A stretch of 37,295 bases of DNA from CAJXSD01 sp964633145 (GTDB lineage: Bacteria; Pseudomonadota; Alphaproteobacteria; Rhodobacterales; Rhodobacteraceae), in the NCBI GenBank assembly GCA_964633145.1, contig CAZWFE010000021.1:1-37295 (forward strand), in the 5' to 3' direction. The notes below the pieces were generated by a model. That model was given only the letters and a program-made list of their open reading frames with translations, was not told where the DNA came from and searched no databases. Numbering within the stretch: position 1 is the stretch's first letter; each line of letters starts with the position of its first letter. Positions 7,753 to 15,941 of this stretch are shown here, piece after piece. The translations under genes were made by a program, and so were the position numbers.

Positions 7753-9105
7753 ATGCGCGATCATAATTTCACAACAGAACACAACGCACGCCATCTATGG
7801 CATCCAATGGGTCACCCCGCCGATTCACAGGCGAACCCGCCAAAAATCATCGTAGGTGCACAGGACAGTTCAATCACGGATATCGACGGGCATACCGTTG
7901 TGGATGCCGTGGGTGGGTTGTGGTGTGTCAACCTTGGCTATTCCAATAATGTGGTCAAGGATGCGATTAGCAAACAGCTGTATGATTTGCCCTATTATTC
8001 AGCTTTTGCCGGATCCACCAATCCCCCTGCGATCGAAGCGTCCTATCTGGTGCGCGAAATGTTTGCAGATGATGGAATGTCACGGGTGTTTTTCACATCG
8101 GGTGGATCGGATTCGGTCGAAACCTGTCTGCGCCTTGCGCGTCAGTACCATCGTTTGCGCGGCGAACCCACACGCACCAAATATATTTCCTTGAAAAAGG
8201 GATACCATGGCACCCATTTCGGCGGCGCGTCGGTGAATGGCAACAACCGTTTCCGCATCAATTATGAACCATTGCTGCCGGGCTGTTTCCATTTGCCATC
8301 GCCCTATACCTATCGCAATCCGTTCAACGAAACCGATCCCGCCATATTGGCACAATTAATCGCCCAAAGTTTCGAAGATGAAATCGCATTCCAAGGGGCA
8401 AACACGATTGCCGCCTTTATCATGGAACCGATCCAAGGCGCAGGCGGCGTGATTGTGCCTGACGCCAGTTTCATGAAACTGATGCGCGACATTTGTGATC
8501 GCCACGGGATTTTGATGATCTCGGACGAAGTCATCACAGGGTTTGGCCGCACAGGCGACTGGTCCGGTGCGCGTCATTGGGGCGTGAAACCTGATATGAT
8601 GTCGATGGCCAAGGGAATCACATCGGGGTATTTCCCCGTAGGCGCAGCACTGGTCAGCGACAAGGTGGCCGAGGTGTTCGAAAATGACACCACTGGCGAA
8701 GGCGCAATTTTCCACGGCTACACATATTCCGCCCATCCCGTTGGGTCCGCGGCCGTTGTGGCCACCGTGAATGAAACCCTGCGCCTAGACACAAAAACCA
8801 ACGCCGCGGCCCGTGGCCAACAGCTGTATGAAGGCGTGCAAAAACTGGCGCAAAAACATGACATTATTGGCGATGTCCGCGGTGGGCATGGGTTGATGAT
8901 GGGTATTGAATTGGTCAGCGATGCAACCAACAAAACCCCGATGGATGGTGCTATGATGAAAAAAATCCATCAAACTGCCTATGAAAACGGGGCAATGGTG
9001 CGACTGGGCATGCACAACATCCTGATGTCACCGCCCTTGGTCATTTCCCCTGCGGAAATCGACCAAATCATCAACGCATTGGATGTCGCATTCGGATCAG
9101 TGTAA
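7753..9105 (+). CDS. Class III (omega) aminotransferase
   Basis: A 450-aa fold-type I PLP enzyme of class III, related to beta-alanine/taurine:pyruvate and other omega-transaminases. Visible are the SGGSDSVET phosphate-binding turn (116-124), the YHG motif (151-153), D258 in ISDEVITGFGRTG and the Schiff-base lysine K287 in MAKGITSGYFP. LWCVN near residue 56 is the active-site W segment found in omega-amino acid:pyruvate enzymes. ATG 7753 is preferred over the in-frame TTG at 7738 because AGAGG at 7743-7747 is correctly spaced for it. Substrate could be beta-alanine, GABA, putrescine or taurine; no partner gene next to it decides this. Divergent from smpB. Confidence 0.85.
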   Translation: MRDHNFTTEHNARHLWHPMGHPADSQANPPKIIVGAQDSSITDIDGHTVVDAVGGLWCVNLGYSNNVVKDAISKQLYDLPYYSAFAGSTNPPAIEASYLVREMFADDGMSRVFFTSGGSDSVETCLRLARQYHRLRGEPTRTKYISLKKGYHGTHFGGASVNGNNRFRINYEPLLPGCFHLPSPYTYRNPFNETDPAILAQLIAQSFEDEIAFQGANTIAAFIMEPIQGAGGVIVPDASFMKLMRDICDRHGILMISDEVITGFGRTGDWSGARHWGVKPDMMSMAKGITSGYFPVGAALVSDKVAEVFENDTTGEGAIFHGYTYSAHPVGSAAVVATVNETLRLDTKTNAAARGQQLYEGVQKLAQKHDIIGDVRGGHGLMMGIELVSDATNKTPMDGAMMKKIHQTAYENGAMVRLGMHNILMSPPLVISPAEIDQIINALDVAFGSV

Positions 9106-9116
9106 CCATATTTCCA

Positions 9117-9146
9117 CTTGGGTGTCACAGAAATGTGGCACCCAAG
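9117..9146 (+). terminator. Hairpin after the class III aminotransferase, probable terminator
   Basis: A 12-bp stem with one G-U pair (9117-9128 with 9135-9146) and a six-base loop lies 12 bases after the stop codon. The following bases (CTGCGTTTG) make only a poor T tract, so it may be a weak or factor-assisted terminator. Confidence 0.45.
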
Positions 9147-9240
9147 CTGCGTTTGCCCATCCCAAAATCCCCAAAATTTCAAGGGATTATTTTCTAAATA
9201 ACATATATTTTGATTGCAATTCATATTACCCCTTTCATTT

Positions 9241-9256
9241 ATTCTGTTTTTTGAAT
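9241..9256. promoter_or_regulatory. Candidate SqrR/BigR-type sulfide-responsive operator
   Basis: The sequence ATTC-N8-GAAT is present exactly (9241-9244 and 9253-9256; one further base pair outside gives TATTC...GAATA). As I recall it, this is the form of the operator of SqrR, the persulfide-responsive ArsR-family repressor of Rhodobacter capsulatus. It overlaps a TATATAAA stretch (9256-9263) that would make a good -10 region, 35-45 bases before the ATG at 9299, a sensible place for repression. The downstream genes (TIGR01244 protein and SulP) fit sulfur control. No regulator gene is present in the window. Confidence 0.45.
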
Positions 9257-9298
9257 ATATAAATTGAGACTCACTCATGACATGGAAGGATTACAGCC

Positions 9299-9625
9299 AT
9301 GAATGTTATGCCCCTAACGGACAATTATTCGGTAACAGCCCAAATCAGCGCAGATGACATCACCGCGATCACAGCGGCTGGTTTCAAATCGATCATTTGC
9401 AATCGCCCTGACCAAGAAAGCGCTGACCAACCCGATTTTGCCACAATCGATGCAGCTGCACAGGCCGCCGGTTTGAAAACGGCCTATATCCCGATTACGG
9501 GCATGCCATCGCCGGAACAAACCGCAGATATGGCACAGGCTTTGGCTGACTTGCCTGCACCCGTACTGGCCTATTGCCGGACGGGCAATCGGTCATCCAT
9601 CATCTTCAACGCCGCACAAGCGTAA
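9299..9625 (+). CDS. TIGR01244/DUF442 family protein (Blh N-terminal-like phosphatase/sulfurtransferase)
   Basis: A 108-aa single-domain protein of the cysteine-phosphatase/rhodanese-like fold. The active-site loop C93-R-T-G-N-R-S is seen near the C-terminus, and the N-terminal part (QISADDITAITAAGFKSIICNRPD) is the characteristic TIGR01244/DUF442 pattern. In other bacteria this domain is fused to or encoded beside ETHE1-like persulfide dioxygenases in sulfide-detoxification operons; its own reaction is not firmly established. GGAAGGA about seven bases upstream supports ATG 9299. It is followed after 53 bases by a SulP transporter and preceded by a possible SqrR/BigR operator, suggesting a role in sulfane-sulfur or sulfite/sulfate handling. 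Confidence 0.85.
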   Translation: MNVMPLTDNYSVTAQISADDITAITAAGFKSIICNRPDQESADQPDFATIDAAAQAAGLKTAYIPITGMPSPEQTADMAQALADLPAPVLAYCRTGNRSSIIFNAAQA

Positions 9626-9634
9626 TGGATGCGA

Positions 9635-9657
9635 CAGGGCCACATCAACCGGCCCTG
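9635..9657 (+). other. Inter-cistronic hairpin between TIGR01244 gene and sulP
   Basis: CAGGGCC (9635-9641) pairs with GGCCCTG (9651-9657) around a nine-base loop. No T tract follows, so it looks more like an mRNA processing or stability element within an operon than a terminator. Confidence 0.35.
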
Positions 9658-9678
9658 CCCTGATTTAAGGAATACAAA

Positions 9679-11418
9679 ATGTCTCTCTCTCGTGGATGGG
9701 CGCGGCGTCTGGAACGTCATGTCCCAATGCTGTCATGGGCAAAAACCTATGACAAAGATACCCTAACATCGGATCTGGTGGCTGCTGTCATCGTGACCAT
9801 CATGTTAATCCCGCAATCATTGGCCTATGCGTTGCTGGCCGGCCTGCCCCCGGAAATGGGGTTATATGCGTCAATCTTGCCATTGGTGGCCTATGCCATT
9901 TTTGGGACATCGCGCGCGTTGGCGGTCGGTCCGGTTGCGGTTGTGTCCTTGATGACGGCGGCGGCAATTGGCAATCTGGGGCTAACCACACCTGCCGAAA
10001 TCGCACTGGCGGCCGGCACATTGGCATTTATTTCCGGCGTGATCCTGACTGTTATGGGTGTTTTGCGATTGGGTTTCTTGGCAAACTTTCTGTCGCACCC
10101 CGTGATTGCAGGTTTTATCACTGCATCTGGTGTGCTGATTGCGACCAGCCAGTTGAAACATATTTTGGGGATCCAAGCGCATGGCGACAACCTGATCGAA
10201 TTGGTGGTTTCGCTGTTTGAAAACCAACATCTGACCAACCCGATCACTATGGCGATCGGCCTGCTGACGGTTGCGTTTTTATTTTGGGTCCGCAAAGGAT
10301 TGAAACCACTGTTGTTGGGTTTTGGCCTGAAACCCCGCATGGCCGATATCCTGGCCAAGGCGGGTCCCGTGGGCGCCGTTGTGGTCACAACATTGGCTGT
10401 TTTCATTTTTGATCTGGAAAACAAGGGCGTGAAAATCGTGGGCGCGGTTCCAACCGGTCTGCCACCATTGACCATGCCCAGCTTTAGCCCCGCGATGTGG
10501 AATCAGCTGTTCATTTCGGGCCTGTTGATTTCTATCATCGGCTTTGTTGAATCTGTATCCGTTGCCTCGACCTTGGCTGCAAAAAAACGTCAACGCATTA
10601 TTCCCGATCAGGAATTGGTGGGCTTGGGCGCATCAAACATTGCCACGTCGCTAACAGGTGGCTATCCGGTCACGGGTGGGTTTGCCCGTTCGGTTGTCAA
10701 TTTCGACGCGGGTGCGGAAACGCCAGCCGCGGGCGCCTTTACCGCTGTTGGCATTGGTTTGGCGGCATTATTGCTAACCCCATTGCTGTTTTTCCTGCCC
10801 AAGGCGACATTGGCCGCGACCATTATCGTCGCTGTTTTATCCTTGGTCGATTTTTCGATCCTGCGCAAAACCTGGAGCTATAACAAAGTGGACTTTGCCG
10901 CGGTTGCTGCAACCATTTTCCTGACCCTTGGCATGGGCGTCGAGGTGGGCGTATCCGCAGGTGTGATTTTGTCTATCGGGCTGTTTTTGTACAAAACATC
11001 AAAACCCCACGTGGCCGAGGTTGGTTTGGTTCCCGGAACCCAACATTTCCGCAACATCAACCGCCACGAGGTCGAAACACATCCATCCATCGTATCCCTG
11101 CGCATCGATGAAAGCCTGTATTTCGCCAATGCCGCGTTTTTACAGGATCTGGTCTATGATCGCATAGCTTGTGACCAGCCGGTACGCCATATCGTGTTGA
11201 TGTGTTCGGCCGTCAATGAAATTGACATGAGCGCGCTAGAAAGCCTTGAGGCCATTAATACCCGCCTAAAGGATATGGGCATTAAACTGCACCTGACCGA
11301 GGTCAAAGGCCCCGTTATGGATCGCCTAAAGCGCAGCCATTTCTTGGATGAACTGACAGGGAAAGTATACCTGTCGCAATATGATGCAATCCGCGAATTG
11401 CAACCACAGATCATCTGA
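9679..11418 (+). CDS. SulP-family inorganic anion transporter with C-terminal STAS domain
   Basis: A 579-aa inner-membrane protein of the SLC26/SulP family. The N-terminal half carries the family pattern IPQSLAYALLAGLPPEMGLYAS (about residues 45-66) and GTSRALAVGPVAVVSLM; about a dozen hydrophobic helices follow to residue 430 or so. Residues from about 455 to 560 form a cytoplasmic STAS domain (SLRIDESLYFANAAFL, then NEIDMSALESLE). SulP proteins carry sulfate, bicarbonate or other anions; the TIGR01244 neighbour and upstream operator favour sulfate or sulfite here, by inference. AAGGA precedes the start by eight bases. A terminator follows that runs into the opposing rluE gene. Confidence 0.92.
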   Translation: MSLSRGWARRLERHVPMLSWAKTYDKDTLTSDLVAAVIVTIMLIPQSLAYALLAGLPPEMGLYASILPLVAYAIFGTSRALAVGPVAVVSLMTAAAIGNLGLTTPAEIALAAGTLAFISGVILTVMGVLRLGFLANFLSHPVIAGFITASGVLIATSQLKHILGIQAHGDNLIELVVSLFENQHLTNPITMAIGLLTVAFLFWVRKGLKPLLLGFGLKPRMADILAKAGPVGAVVVTTLAVFIFDLENKGVKIVGAVPTGLPPLTMPSFSPAMWNQLFISGLLISIIGFVESVSVASTLAAKKRQRIIPDQELVGLGASNIATSLTGGYPVTGGFARSVVNFDAGAETPAAGAFTAVGIGLAALLLTPLLFFLPKATLAATIIVAVLSLVDFSILRKTWSYNKVDFAAVAATIFLTLGMGVEVGVSAGVILSIGLFLYKTSKPHVAEVGLVPGTQHFRNINRHEVETHPSIVSLRIDESLYFANAAFLQDLVYDRIACDQPVRHIVLMCSAVNEIDMSALESLEAINTRLKDMGIKLHLTEVKGPVMDRLKRSHFLDELTGKVYLSQYDAIRELQPQII

Positions 11419-11428
11419 TGCGCACAAT

Positions 11429-11463
11429 CGGGGCCTATCCAATCACGCGATAGGCCCCGTTTT
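11429..11463 (+). terminator. Intrinsic terminator of sulP, overlapping the rluE 3' end
   Basis: An 11-bp perfect stem (11429-11439 with 11449-11459, core GGGGCCTATC/GATAGGCCCC), nine-base loop and TTTT at 11460-11463, starting 10 bases after the sulP stop. From 11435 on it is also the coding end of rluE on the other strand. Confidence 0.85.
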
Positions 11464-11977
11464 CGATCCCTGAAACCGACCAATCGCCCACACGCCAGCG
11501 CACCAATCGCAGCGTAGGGAACCCCACCGCCGCCGTCATACGACGCACTTGACGATTGCGCCCTTCGGTTATTGTGACCTCAATCCAACGATCAGGCACC
11601 GATTTTCGAAACCGCACCGGCGGGTTACGATCCCATAGCTCTGGTGGATCAATCAACCGCACTTGGGCTGGGCGACATTGCCCATCCTTTAACGTCACCC
11701 CACGCCGCAACGGGTCCAAATCATGGTCGTTTGGGTCACCTTCGACTTGGACCAGATAGGTTTTTTCCACCTTATTTTTGGGATCAGAAATACGCGATTG
11801 CAATCGACCGTTGTCGGTCAAAATTAACAACCCTTCGCTATCGCGATCCAGCCGCCCCGCGGCATATACCTGGGGAATGTCGATATATTTCGACAATGTT
11901 TCGCGATCTGACCCGACCATAGATTTATCCGTAAATTGGGACAAAACATTGAATGGCTTGTTAAACAAAACAATCAT
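11435..11977 (-). CDS. rluE: Pseudouridine synthase, RluE type
   Basis: A 180-aa RsuA/RluE-type pseudouridine synthase without an N-terminal S4 domain, which is the RluE arrangement (modifies U2457 of 23S rRNA in E. coli). The catalytic aspartate is D44 in AAGRLDRDSEGLLILT; the VTITEGRNRQVRRM motif near residue 132 is also characteristic. Its start overlaps the stop of the asparaginase gene by four bases (ATGA), so it is probably co-translated with it. The last codons lie within the sulP terminator hairpin. The precise target nucleotide is inferred from family membership. Confidence 0.9.
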   Translation of the reverse strand: MIVLFNKPFNVLSQFTDKSMVGSDRETLSKYIDIPQVYAAGRLDRDSEGLLILTDNGRLQSRISDPKNKVEKTYLVQVEGDPNDHDLDPLRRGVTLKDGQCRPAQVRLIDPPELWDRNPPVRFRKSVPDRWIEVTITEGRNRQVRRMTAAVGFPTLRLVRWRVGDWSVSGIENGAYRVIG

Positions 11978-12972
11978 GAAAACAAACCATCAGCCGGCTT
12001 GACCGTACCGCAGTGCAATCCACGCCAATTCGTGACCGGTGCATTTAGGTATTTTTGCACCATCGGATCAGCCGCATCCAAAACACCCAAATCGACCAAA
12101 ATCGCAGTAATTGCACATTCACTGGCACGGGTGGCCCCATCGACAATCTTCAACGCAACACCCAATTTCTGGTCCGGAATGATCGCGATAAAATATGCCT
12201 CGGCCCCAGTTTTCAATGCAACACGTCCCTTGGCCGCGCGCATCAAATCCGTGCAAGCGCGATTTTCGCCCGCGACCAATTCCGGATGCTGCATCATCGC
12301 TTGGGTCAATCGCCACGCGGCCTGCGACATGGTGTCATTTCGATCTGCGCTGGACGCAAACCATGCCATGGCCCGCGCCATCGCCTGAACTGTTGTGGCG
12401 GGATTTGGCGCGGAACACCCATCAATGCCATACGCAGGACTGGTCAGATCCGTCACCGTTTCAAACGCATCCAAACAGGCCACCTGCACAGGGTGATCGG
12501 GGTCAACATAGTCTGGCCCCGCGCCCAAATGTTTGTTCAATGTTAAAAACCCACAATGCTTGCCCGAACAATTGTTGTGCATTTGACACGGGCTTTGATC
12601 CGTCTTGATCAATTGCAATTTTGCTGCTGGGTCGCGTGGCATTTGCGGACCACATCGGAAATCATCATCCCCCAGCCCCAAATCACCCAACCACGTCTGC
12701 ACCCGATCCGTGTGAATGGCCGCCCCGTTATGGGACGCACAGGCTAGCGCCAACTGTTCAGACTGCAGTCCAAACCGATCCGCAGCCCCCGATGTGATCA
12801 AAGGCAAGGCCTGTATCATTTTCGACGACGATCGCGGATAAACAACCGCCTGCGGATCGCCCCAAGATTTTACAATCTGTCCCGCATCGTCACAGATCAC
12901 CGCATGACCATAATGCAGGCTTTCGACCAAGGGGCCGCGCCATACGTTACACAGAATTTCAGCCGAATTCAT
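11974..12972 (-). CDS. Class 3 (rhizobial-type, ReAV-like) L-asparaginase
   Basis: A 332-aa asparaginase of the Rhizobium etli class, unrelated to AnsA/AnsB. Catalytic residues described for ReAV are found at the same positions: S48 and K51 in SSSKM, S80 in ACASHNG, and the zinc-site C135 and K138 in CSGKHC; the third zinc cysteine appears as C186 in IDGCSAP. K253 in ALKTGAE is the likely second catalytic lysine. It hydrolyses asparagine to aspartate and ammonia and has no signal peptide, so it should be cytoplasmic. It overlaps rluE by four bases downstream and is divergent from the IalB-like gene at 13137. Confidence 0.93.
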   Translation of the reverse strand: MNSAEILCNVWRGPLVESLHYGHAVICDDAGQIVKSWGDPQAVVYPRSSSKMIQALPLITSGAADRFGLQSEQLALACASHNGAAIHTDRVQTWLGDLGLGDDDFRCGPQMPRDPAAKLQLIKTDQSPCQMHNNCSGKHCGFLTLNKHLGAGPDYVDPDHPVQVACLDAFETVTDLTSPAYGIDGCSAPNPATTVQAMARAMAWFASSADRNDTMSQAAWRLTQAMMQHPELVAGENRACTDLMRAAKGRVALKTGAEAYFIAIIPDQKLGVALKIVDGATRASECAITAILVDLGVLDAADPMVQKYLNAPVTNWRGLHCGTVKPADGLFS

Positions 12973-13013
12973 GATTACTCCGTTTATTTAGGCAATTTTA
13001 TGCCAAGGGGGCT

Positions 13014-13042
13014 TTTACCAAGCACGAAAATCAGTCTAATAT
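13014..13042 (+). promoter_or_regulatory. Possible sigma-70 type promoter for the IalB-like gene
   Basis: TTTACC (13014-13019), 17-base spacer, TAATAT (13037-13042). Each box matches four of six consensus bases. It would leave a leader of about 88 bases before ATG 13137. Confidence 0.3.
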
Positions 13043-13136
13043 ATGCGCATCGAGATATAAAGAGGTGTCACCGACCCCGTGGGCAAAGAATACCATTGGG
13101 CCGGCAATATTGGCCATAACAAGGCCGGAGGCTTAC

Positions 13137-13661
13137 ATGAATTCAGGACTACGCATTTTGGCAAGTGTTGCGCTGGCAAGCGCAGTTGCCTCAGTCAGTT
13201 ACGCACAAGAAACCAGTTCAAACAAAGTTGCAGAAAAAACGGATTGGGCCGTCTTTGTCGAAAACGACCCAAAGGAATGTTGGGCTGTGTCCGTACCCAA
13301 GGAAACCGTCAACACCCGCCAAGGGCGTGTTGTGTCTGTGCGCCGCGGGGAAATTTTGTTTTTTGTTACCTATAACCCTGCATCGGGCGTCAATGGTCAG
13401 GTCAGTTTTACCGGCGGATACCCCTTTACAGACAAAGAACCCGTAGACCTAAACATCGACGGAAAATCCTATAGTTTGTTTGCCCAAGGTGAATGGGCAT
13501 GGGCCGCCAAGGGTCAGGACAGTGAAATTATCGCTGCCATGAAACGTGGTGCCAAAGCCGTTGTAACCGCAAAATCTGCGCGCGGCACAACGACCAAAGA
13601 CACGTTTTCATTGTCCGGTGTCACCGCCGCCATCGAAGATGCGGAAAAACGCTGCAAATAA
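13137..13661 (+). CDS. IalB-family (invasion-associated locus B) periplasmic protein
   Basis: A 174-aa exported protein. Residues 1-23 form a signal peptide (hydrophobic core LASVALASAVASV, cleavage after SYA). The mature part, starting about WAVFVENDPKECWAVSVPKET, resembles IalB-like proteins common in Alphaproteobacteria, including the tryptophan- and glycine-rich end of the beta-domain and a Lys/Ala-rich C-terminal helix. ATG 13137 is preferred to an in-frame upstream start at 13065 because CGGAGG (13126-13131) is correctly spaced and the signal peptide begins there. Function in free-living relatives is unknown; the family name comes from Bartonella. Terminator follows at 13687. Confidence 0.8.
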   Translation: MNSGLRILASVALASAVASVSYAQETSSNKVAEKTDWAVFVENDPKECWAVSVPKETVNTRQGRVVSVRRGEILFFVTYNPASGVNGQVSFTGGYPFTDKEPVDLNIDGKSYSLFAQGEWAWAAKGQDSEIIAAMKRGAKAVVTAKSARGTTTKDTFSLSGVTAAIEDAEKRCK

Positions 13662-13686
13662 CGCAGTCAAAAATTTTGCCAAATCC

Positions 13687-13720
13687 AAGCGAATCCTGTA
13701 TGGGTTCGCTTTGTTCGTTT
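13687..13720 (+). terminator. Intrinsic terminator after the IalB-like gene
   Basis: A 10-bp stem with one G-U pair (13687-13696 with 13702-13711), five-base loop, then TGTTCGTTT. It separates the IalB-like gene from rlmN, whose ATG is 17 bases further on, so some read-through or a promoter inside this short gap is needed for rlmN. Confidence 0.6.
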
Positions 13721-13736
13721 CTAAAAGGTTGCTACC

Positions 13737-14912
13737 ATGACCACGACTGCCCCTATCACGCAGGATGTTCTGACAATTCCGCGCAAATTGCCCGATGGCC
13801 CCATTAACCTGGTTGGCCTGACACGCGACGCGATGCGTGATACGCTGATCGCGCATGGCACCCCTGAAAAACAGGCCAAGATGCGCGTGGGCCAGATCTG
13901 GCAATGGATCTATGAAAAAGGCATCAGCGATTTTGACGCCATGACCAATTTGGCCAAACCATATCGCGCCGAACTGTCTCAACATTTCACAGTGGCGCGG
14001 CCCGAAATCGTGTCGAAACAGGTCTCACTTGATGGGACGCGCAAATACCTGATGCGCATCGCAGGCGGACATGAGGTTGAAACTGTTTATATCCCCGAGG
14101 ATGACCGCGGCACGCTATGCGTCAGCTCTCAGGTGGGCTGTACTTTGACATGTTCGTTTTGTCACACAGGCACCCAAAAACTGGTGCGAAACCTAACTGC
14201 TGGCGAAATCATCGGTCAGGTTCTGGTCGCGCGCGACGATTTGGGCGAATGGCCCATCCAGGGTGCGCCCAAAAACGAAACACGCCTTTTGTCCAACATT
14301 GTGCTTATGGGTATGGGCGAACCGCTCTATAATTTTGAAAACGTCCGTGACGCCATGAAAATCGCTATGGACCCCGAAGGTATTTCACTTTCACGTCGCC
14401 GTATTACACTGTCCACATCCGGCGTTGTCCCCGAAATCGCACGCACAGCCACAGAAATCGGATGCCAACTTGCGATTTCATTCCACGCCACAACGGATGA
14501 AGTACGCGACAAACTGGTTCCAATTAACAAAAAATGGAACCTAACGGAATTATTGGACGCACTCCGCACATATCCAAAACTCTCAAATTCCGAACGCATT
14601 ACCTTCGAATATGTGATGCTCAAAGACGTCAACGACACTGACGAAGATGCGCGCCGCCTCATCAAATTGATCAAAGGGATCCCCGCAAAAATCAACCTCA
14701 TTCCCTTTAACGAATGGCCTGGCTCGCCTTATGAACGCTCAGACTGGGATCGCATCCAAAAATTCGCGGACATCATCTACAAAGCAGGCTATGCCAGCCC
14801 GATCCGCACCCCAAGAGGCGAAGACATCATGGCCGCCTGCGGACAGTTGAAATCCGCAACCGAACGGGCCCGCAAATCACGCGCAGAAATCGCGGCGGAA
14901 ACAGGTCTATAA
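13737..14912 (+). CDS. rlmN: Dual-specificity 23S rRNA/tRNA (adenine-C2) methyltransferase RlmN
   Basis: A 391-aa radical SAM enzyme that methylates C2 of A2503 in 23S rRNA and A37 in some tRNAs. The 4Fe-4S motif is C135-x3-C139-x2-C142 (CTLTCSFC), followed by HTGTQ. The second cysteine needed for the methyl-transfer intermediate is C368 in AACGQLK. GMGEPL (SAM-binding) is also present. Length is typical. The gene converges on the phosphatase gene with a hairpin-rich 75-base spacer. Confidence 0.97.
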   Translation: MTTTAPITQDVLTIPRKLPDGPINLVGLTRDAMRDTLIAHGTPEKQAKMRVGQIWQWIYEKGISDFDAMTNLAKPYRAELSQHFTVARPEIVSKQVSLDGTRKYLMRIAGGHEVETVYIPEDDRGTLCVSSQVGCTLTCSFCHTGTQKLVRNLTAGEIIGQVLVARDDLGEWPIQGAPKNETRLLSNIVLMGMGEPLYNFENVRDAMKIAMDPEGISLSRRRITLSTSGVVPEIARTATEIGCQLAISFHATTDEVRDKLVPINKKWNLTELLDALRTYPKLSNSERITFEYVMLKDVNDTDEDARRLIKLIKGIPAKINLIPFNEWPGSPYERSDWDRIQKFADIIYKAGYASPIRTPRGEDIMAACGQLKSATERARKSRAEIAAETGL

Positions 14913-14928
14913 TCAGGTTTTCAGTTTT

Positions 14929-14990
14929 GCCAAAATACTCTGGGGGAATTGGTCACAATGTCCATTGTGACCAAGGGGGCAACGCCCCTA
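14929..14990. repeat. Hairpin-rich intergenic element between rlmN and phosphatase gene, REP-like
   Basis: After CCAAAATACTCTGGGGG comes a perfect 12-bp inverted repeat (14949-14960 with 14963-14974, TTGGTCACAATG and its complement), then at once a second hairpin GGGGC-AAC-GCCCC that runs into the opposing gene's stop codon. The lead CCAAAATACTC followed by G-rich stems resembles an intergenic element I recall as common in roseobacter genomes. It may also end both transcripts, though there is no clear T tract. A copy count in the whole genome would decide. Confidence 0.5.
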
Positions 14991-15877
14991 CTCTCCACAG
15001 ATCGCCTCGCGCCCACGTTCGCTCAGCACAAACACACCGTCGTCCTCAATAACAATCGGCGACAACACACGCCCAAAGGCAGCGCCGCCATCAATATTGA
15101 TGATCTGCCCTGTCTGCTTTGGCTGCGCGATCGGCGTATGCCCATGCACCAAATATCGCCATGCAATCCGGTCTGGTGCAATCTTCAGATCTTGTCGCAA
15201 CCACAACAAATCATTCTCTGTCTGTGCATGCAGATCGCGATCATACCTGATACCTGCATGCACAAACAAAACATTCCCCAGCACATGAAACAGGGGCAAA
15301 TCGCGCAAAAATCGCTGATGCGTGGCAGGCACGGCGGCCAGTGCATCCGAATGCGCCTGCGACAGCCGTGTTTGCATAGGTGTCACATCAACACCATAGG
15401 ATGCCAATGTCTCCAAACCGCCCAGCCGCTCGTGCAGCCATGACATGCCAACCATCAAATGCGGATCGTGCTNNNNNNNNNNNNNNNNNNNNNNNNNNNN
15501 NNNNNNNNNNNNNNNNNNNNNNNNNNNNNNNNNNNNNNNNNNNNNNNNNNNNNNNNNNNNNNNNNNNNNNNNCCGCCCAGCCGCTCGTGCAGCCATGACA
15601 TGCCAACCATCAAATGCGGATCGTGCTGTGGCGGACTTTGCAAAAACCATTCGAACATGCGGTCATGATTGCCTTTGACAACCGTCCAATCGCGCCCCTG
15701 TGCTTGGGCATCGATCACACGCTGGATCACACCACGACTGTCTGGACCGCGATCGACCAGATCACCCACAAAAACAATGGGGGCATCCTTGCCCCCATCG
15801 CGCTCTATCCAGTCCAGCGCTTGATCCAGTTTATCTAGGTGACCATGCACGTCACCGATGGCATAGATTGAATTCAT
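14988..15877 (-). CDS. Calcineurin-like serine/threonine phosphatase, interrupted by an assembly gap
   Basis: A PPP-family metallophosphatase related to bacteriophage lambda PP and PrpA/B. The N-terminal part shows the full metal-site set: GDVHGH (residue 8 on), GDLVDRGPDS and GNHDRM; the C-terminal part has the H-A-G and VHGHTP motifs. The gene is split by 100 Ns at 15473-15572. Sequence 15418-15472 is repeated exactly at 15573-15627; removing the Ns and one 55-base copy (155 bases) joins the two halves in one frame of 244 codons plus stop. As written the frame is broken, but the gene is almost surely intact. The start at 15877 follows GGGGGCGTT; an upstream in-frame Met at 15925 is less likely. 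Confidence 0.85.
15418..15627. other. Assembly gap (100 N) with 55-bp duplicated flanks
   Basis: Ns run from 15473 to 15572, exactly 100. The 55 bases before (15418-15472) and after (15573-15627) are identical. This is the signature of two contigs overlapping by one assembly k-mer and joined by a scaffolder with a default gap, not of a biological duplication: collapsing it restores the phosphatase frame. Confidence 0.93.
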
Positions 15878-15941
15878 AACGCCCCCAAATTGCAGATGGT
15901 CCGGCCCCAAAATGCGGGCCAGCATCGCCCCACTCTTGGGA

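Noticed and set aside
9891..10475. 194-codon open frame on the minus strand within sulP
   Set aside because: It lies wholly opposite a well-supported membrane protein gene, has a low-complexity Pro/Thr/Ala-rich composition and no ribosome site; a shadow frame.
15418..15627. 55-bp direct repeats as a target-site duplication or insertion element
   Set aside because: They flank an N run of exactly 100 and collapse to an intact frame, so they are contig-end overlap.
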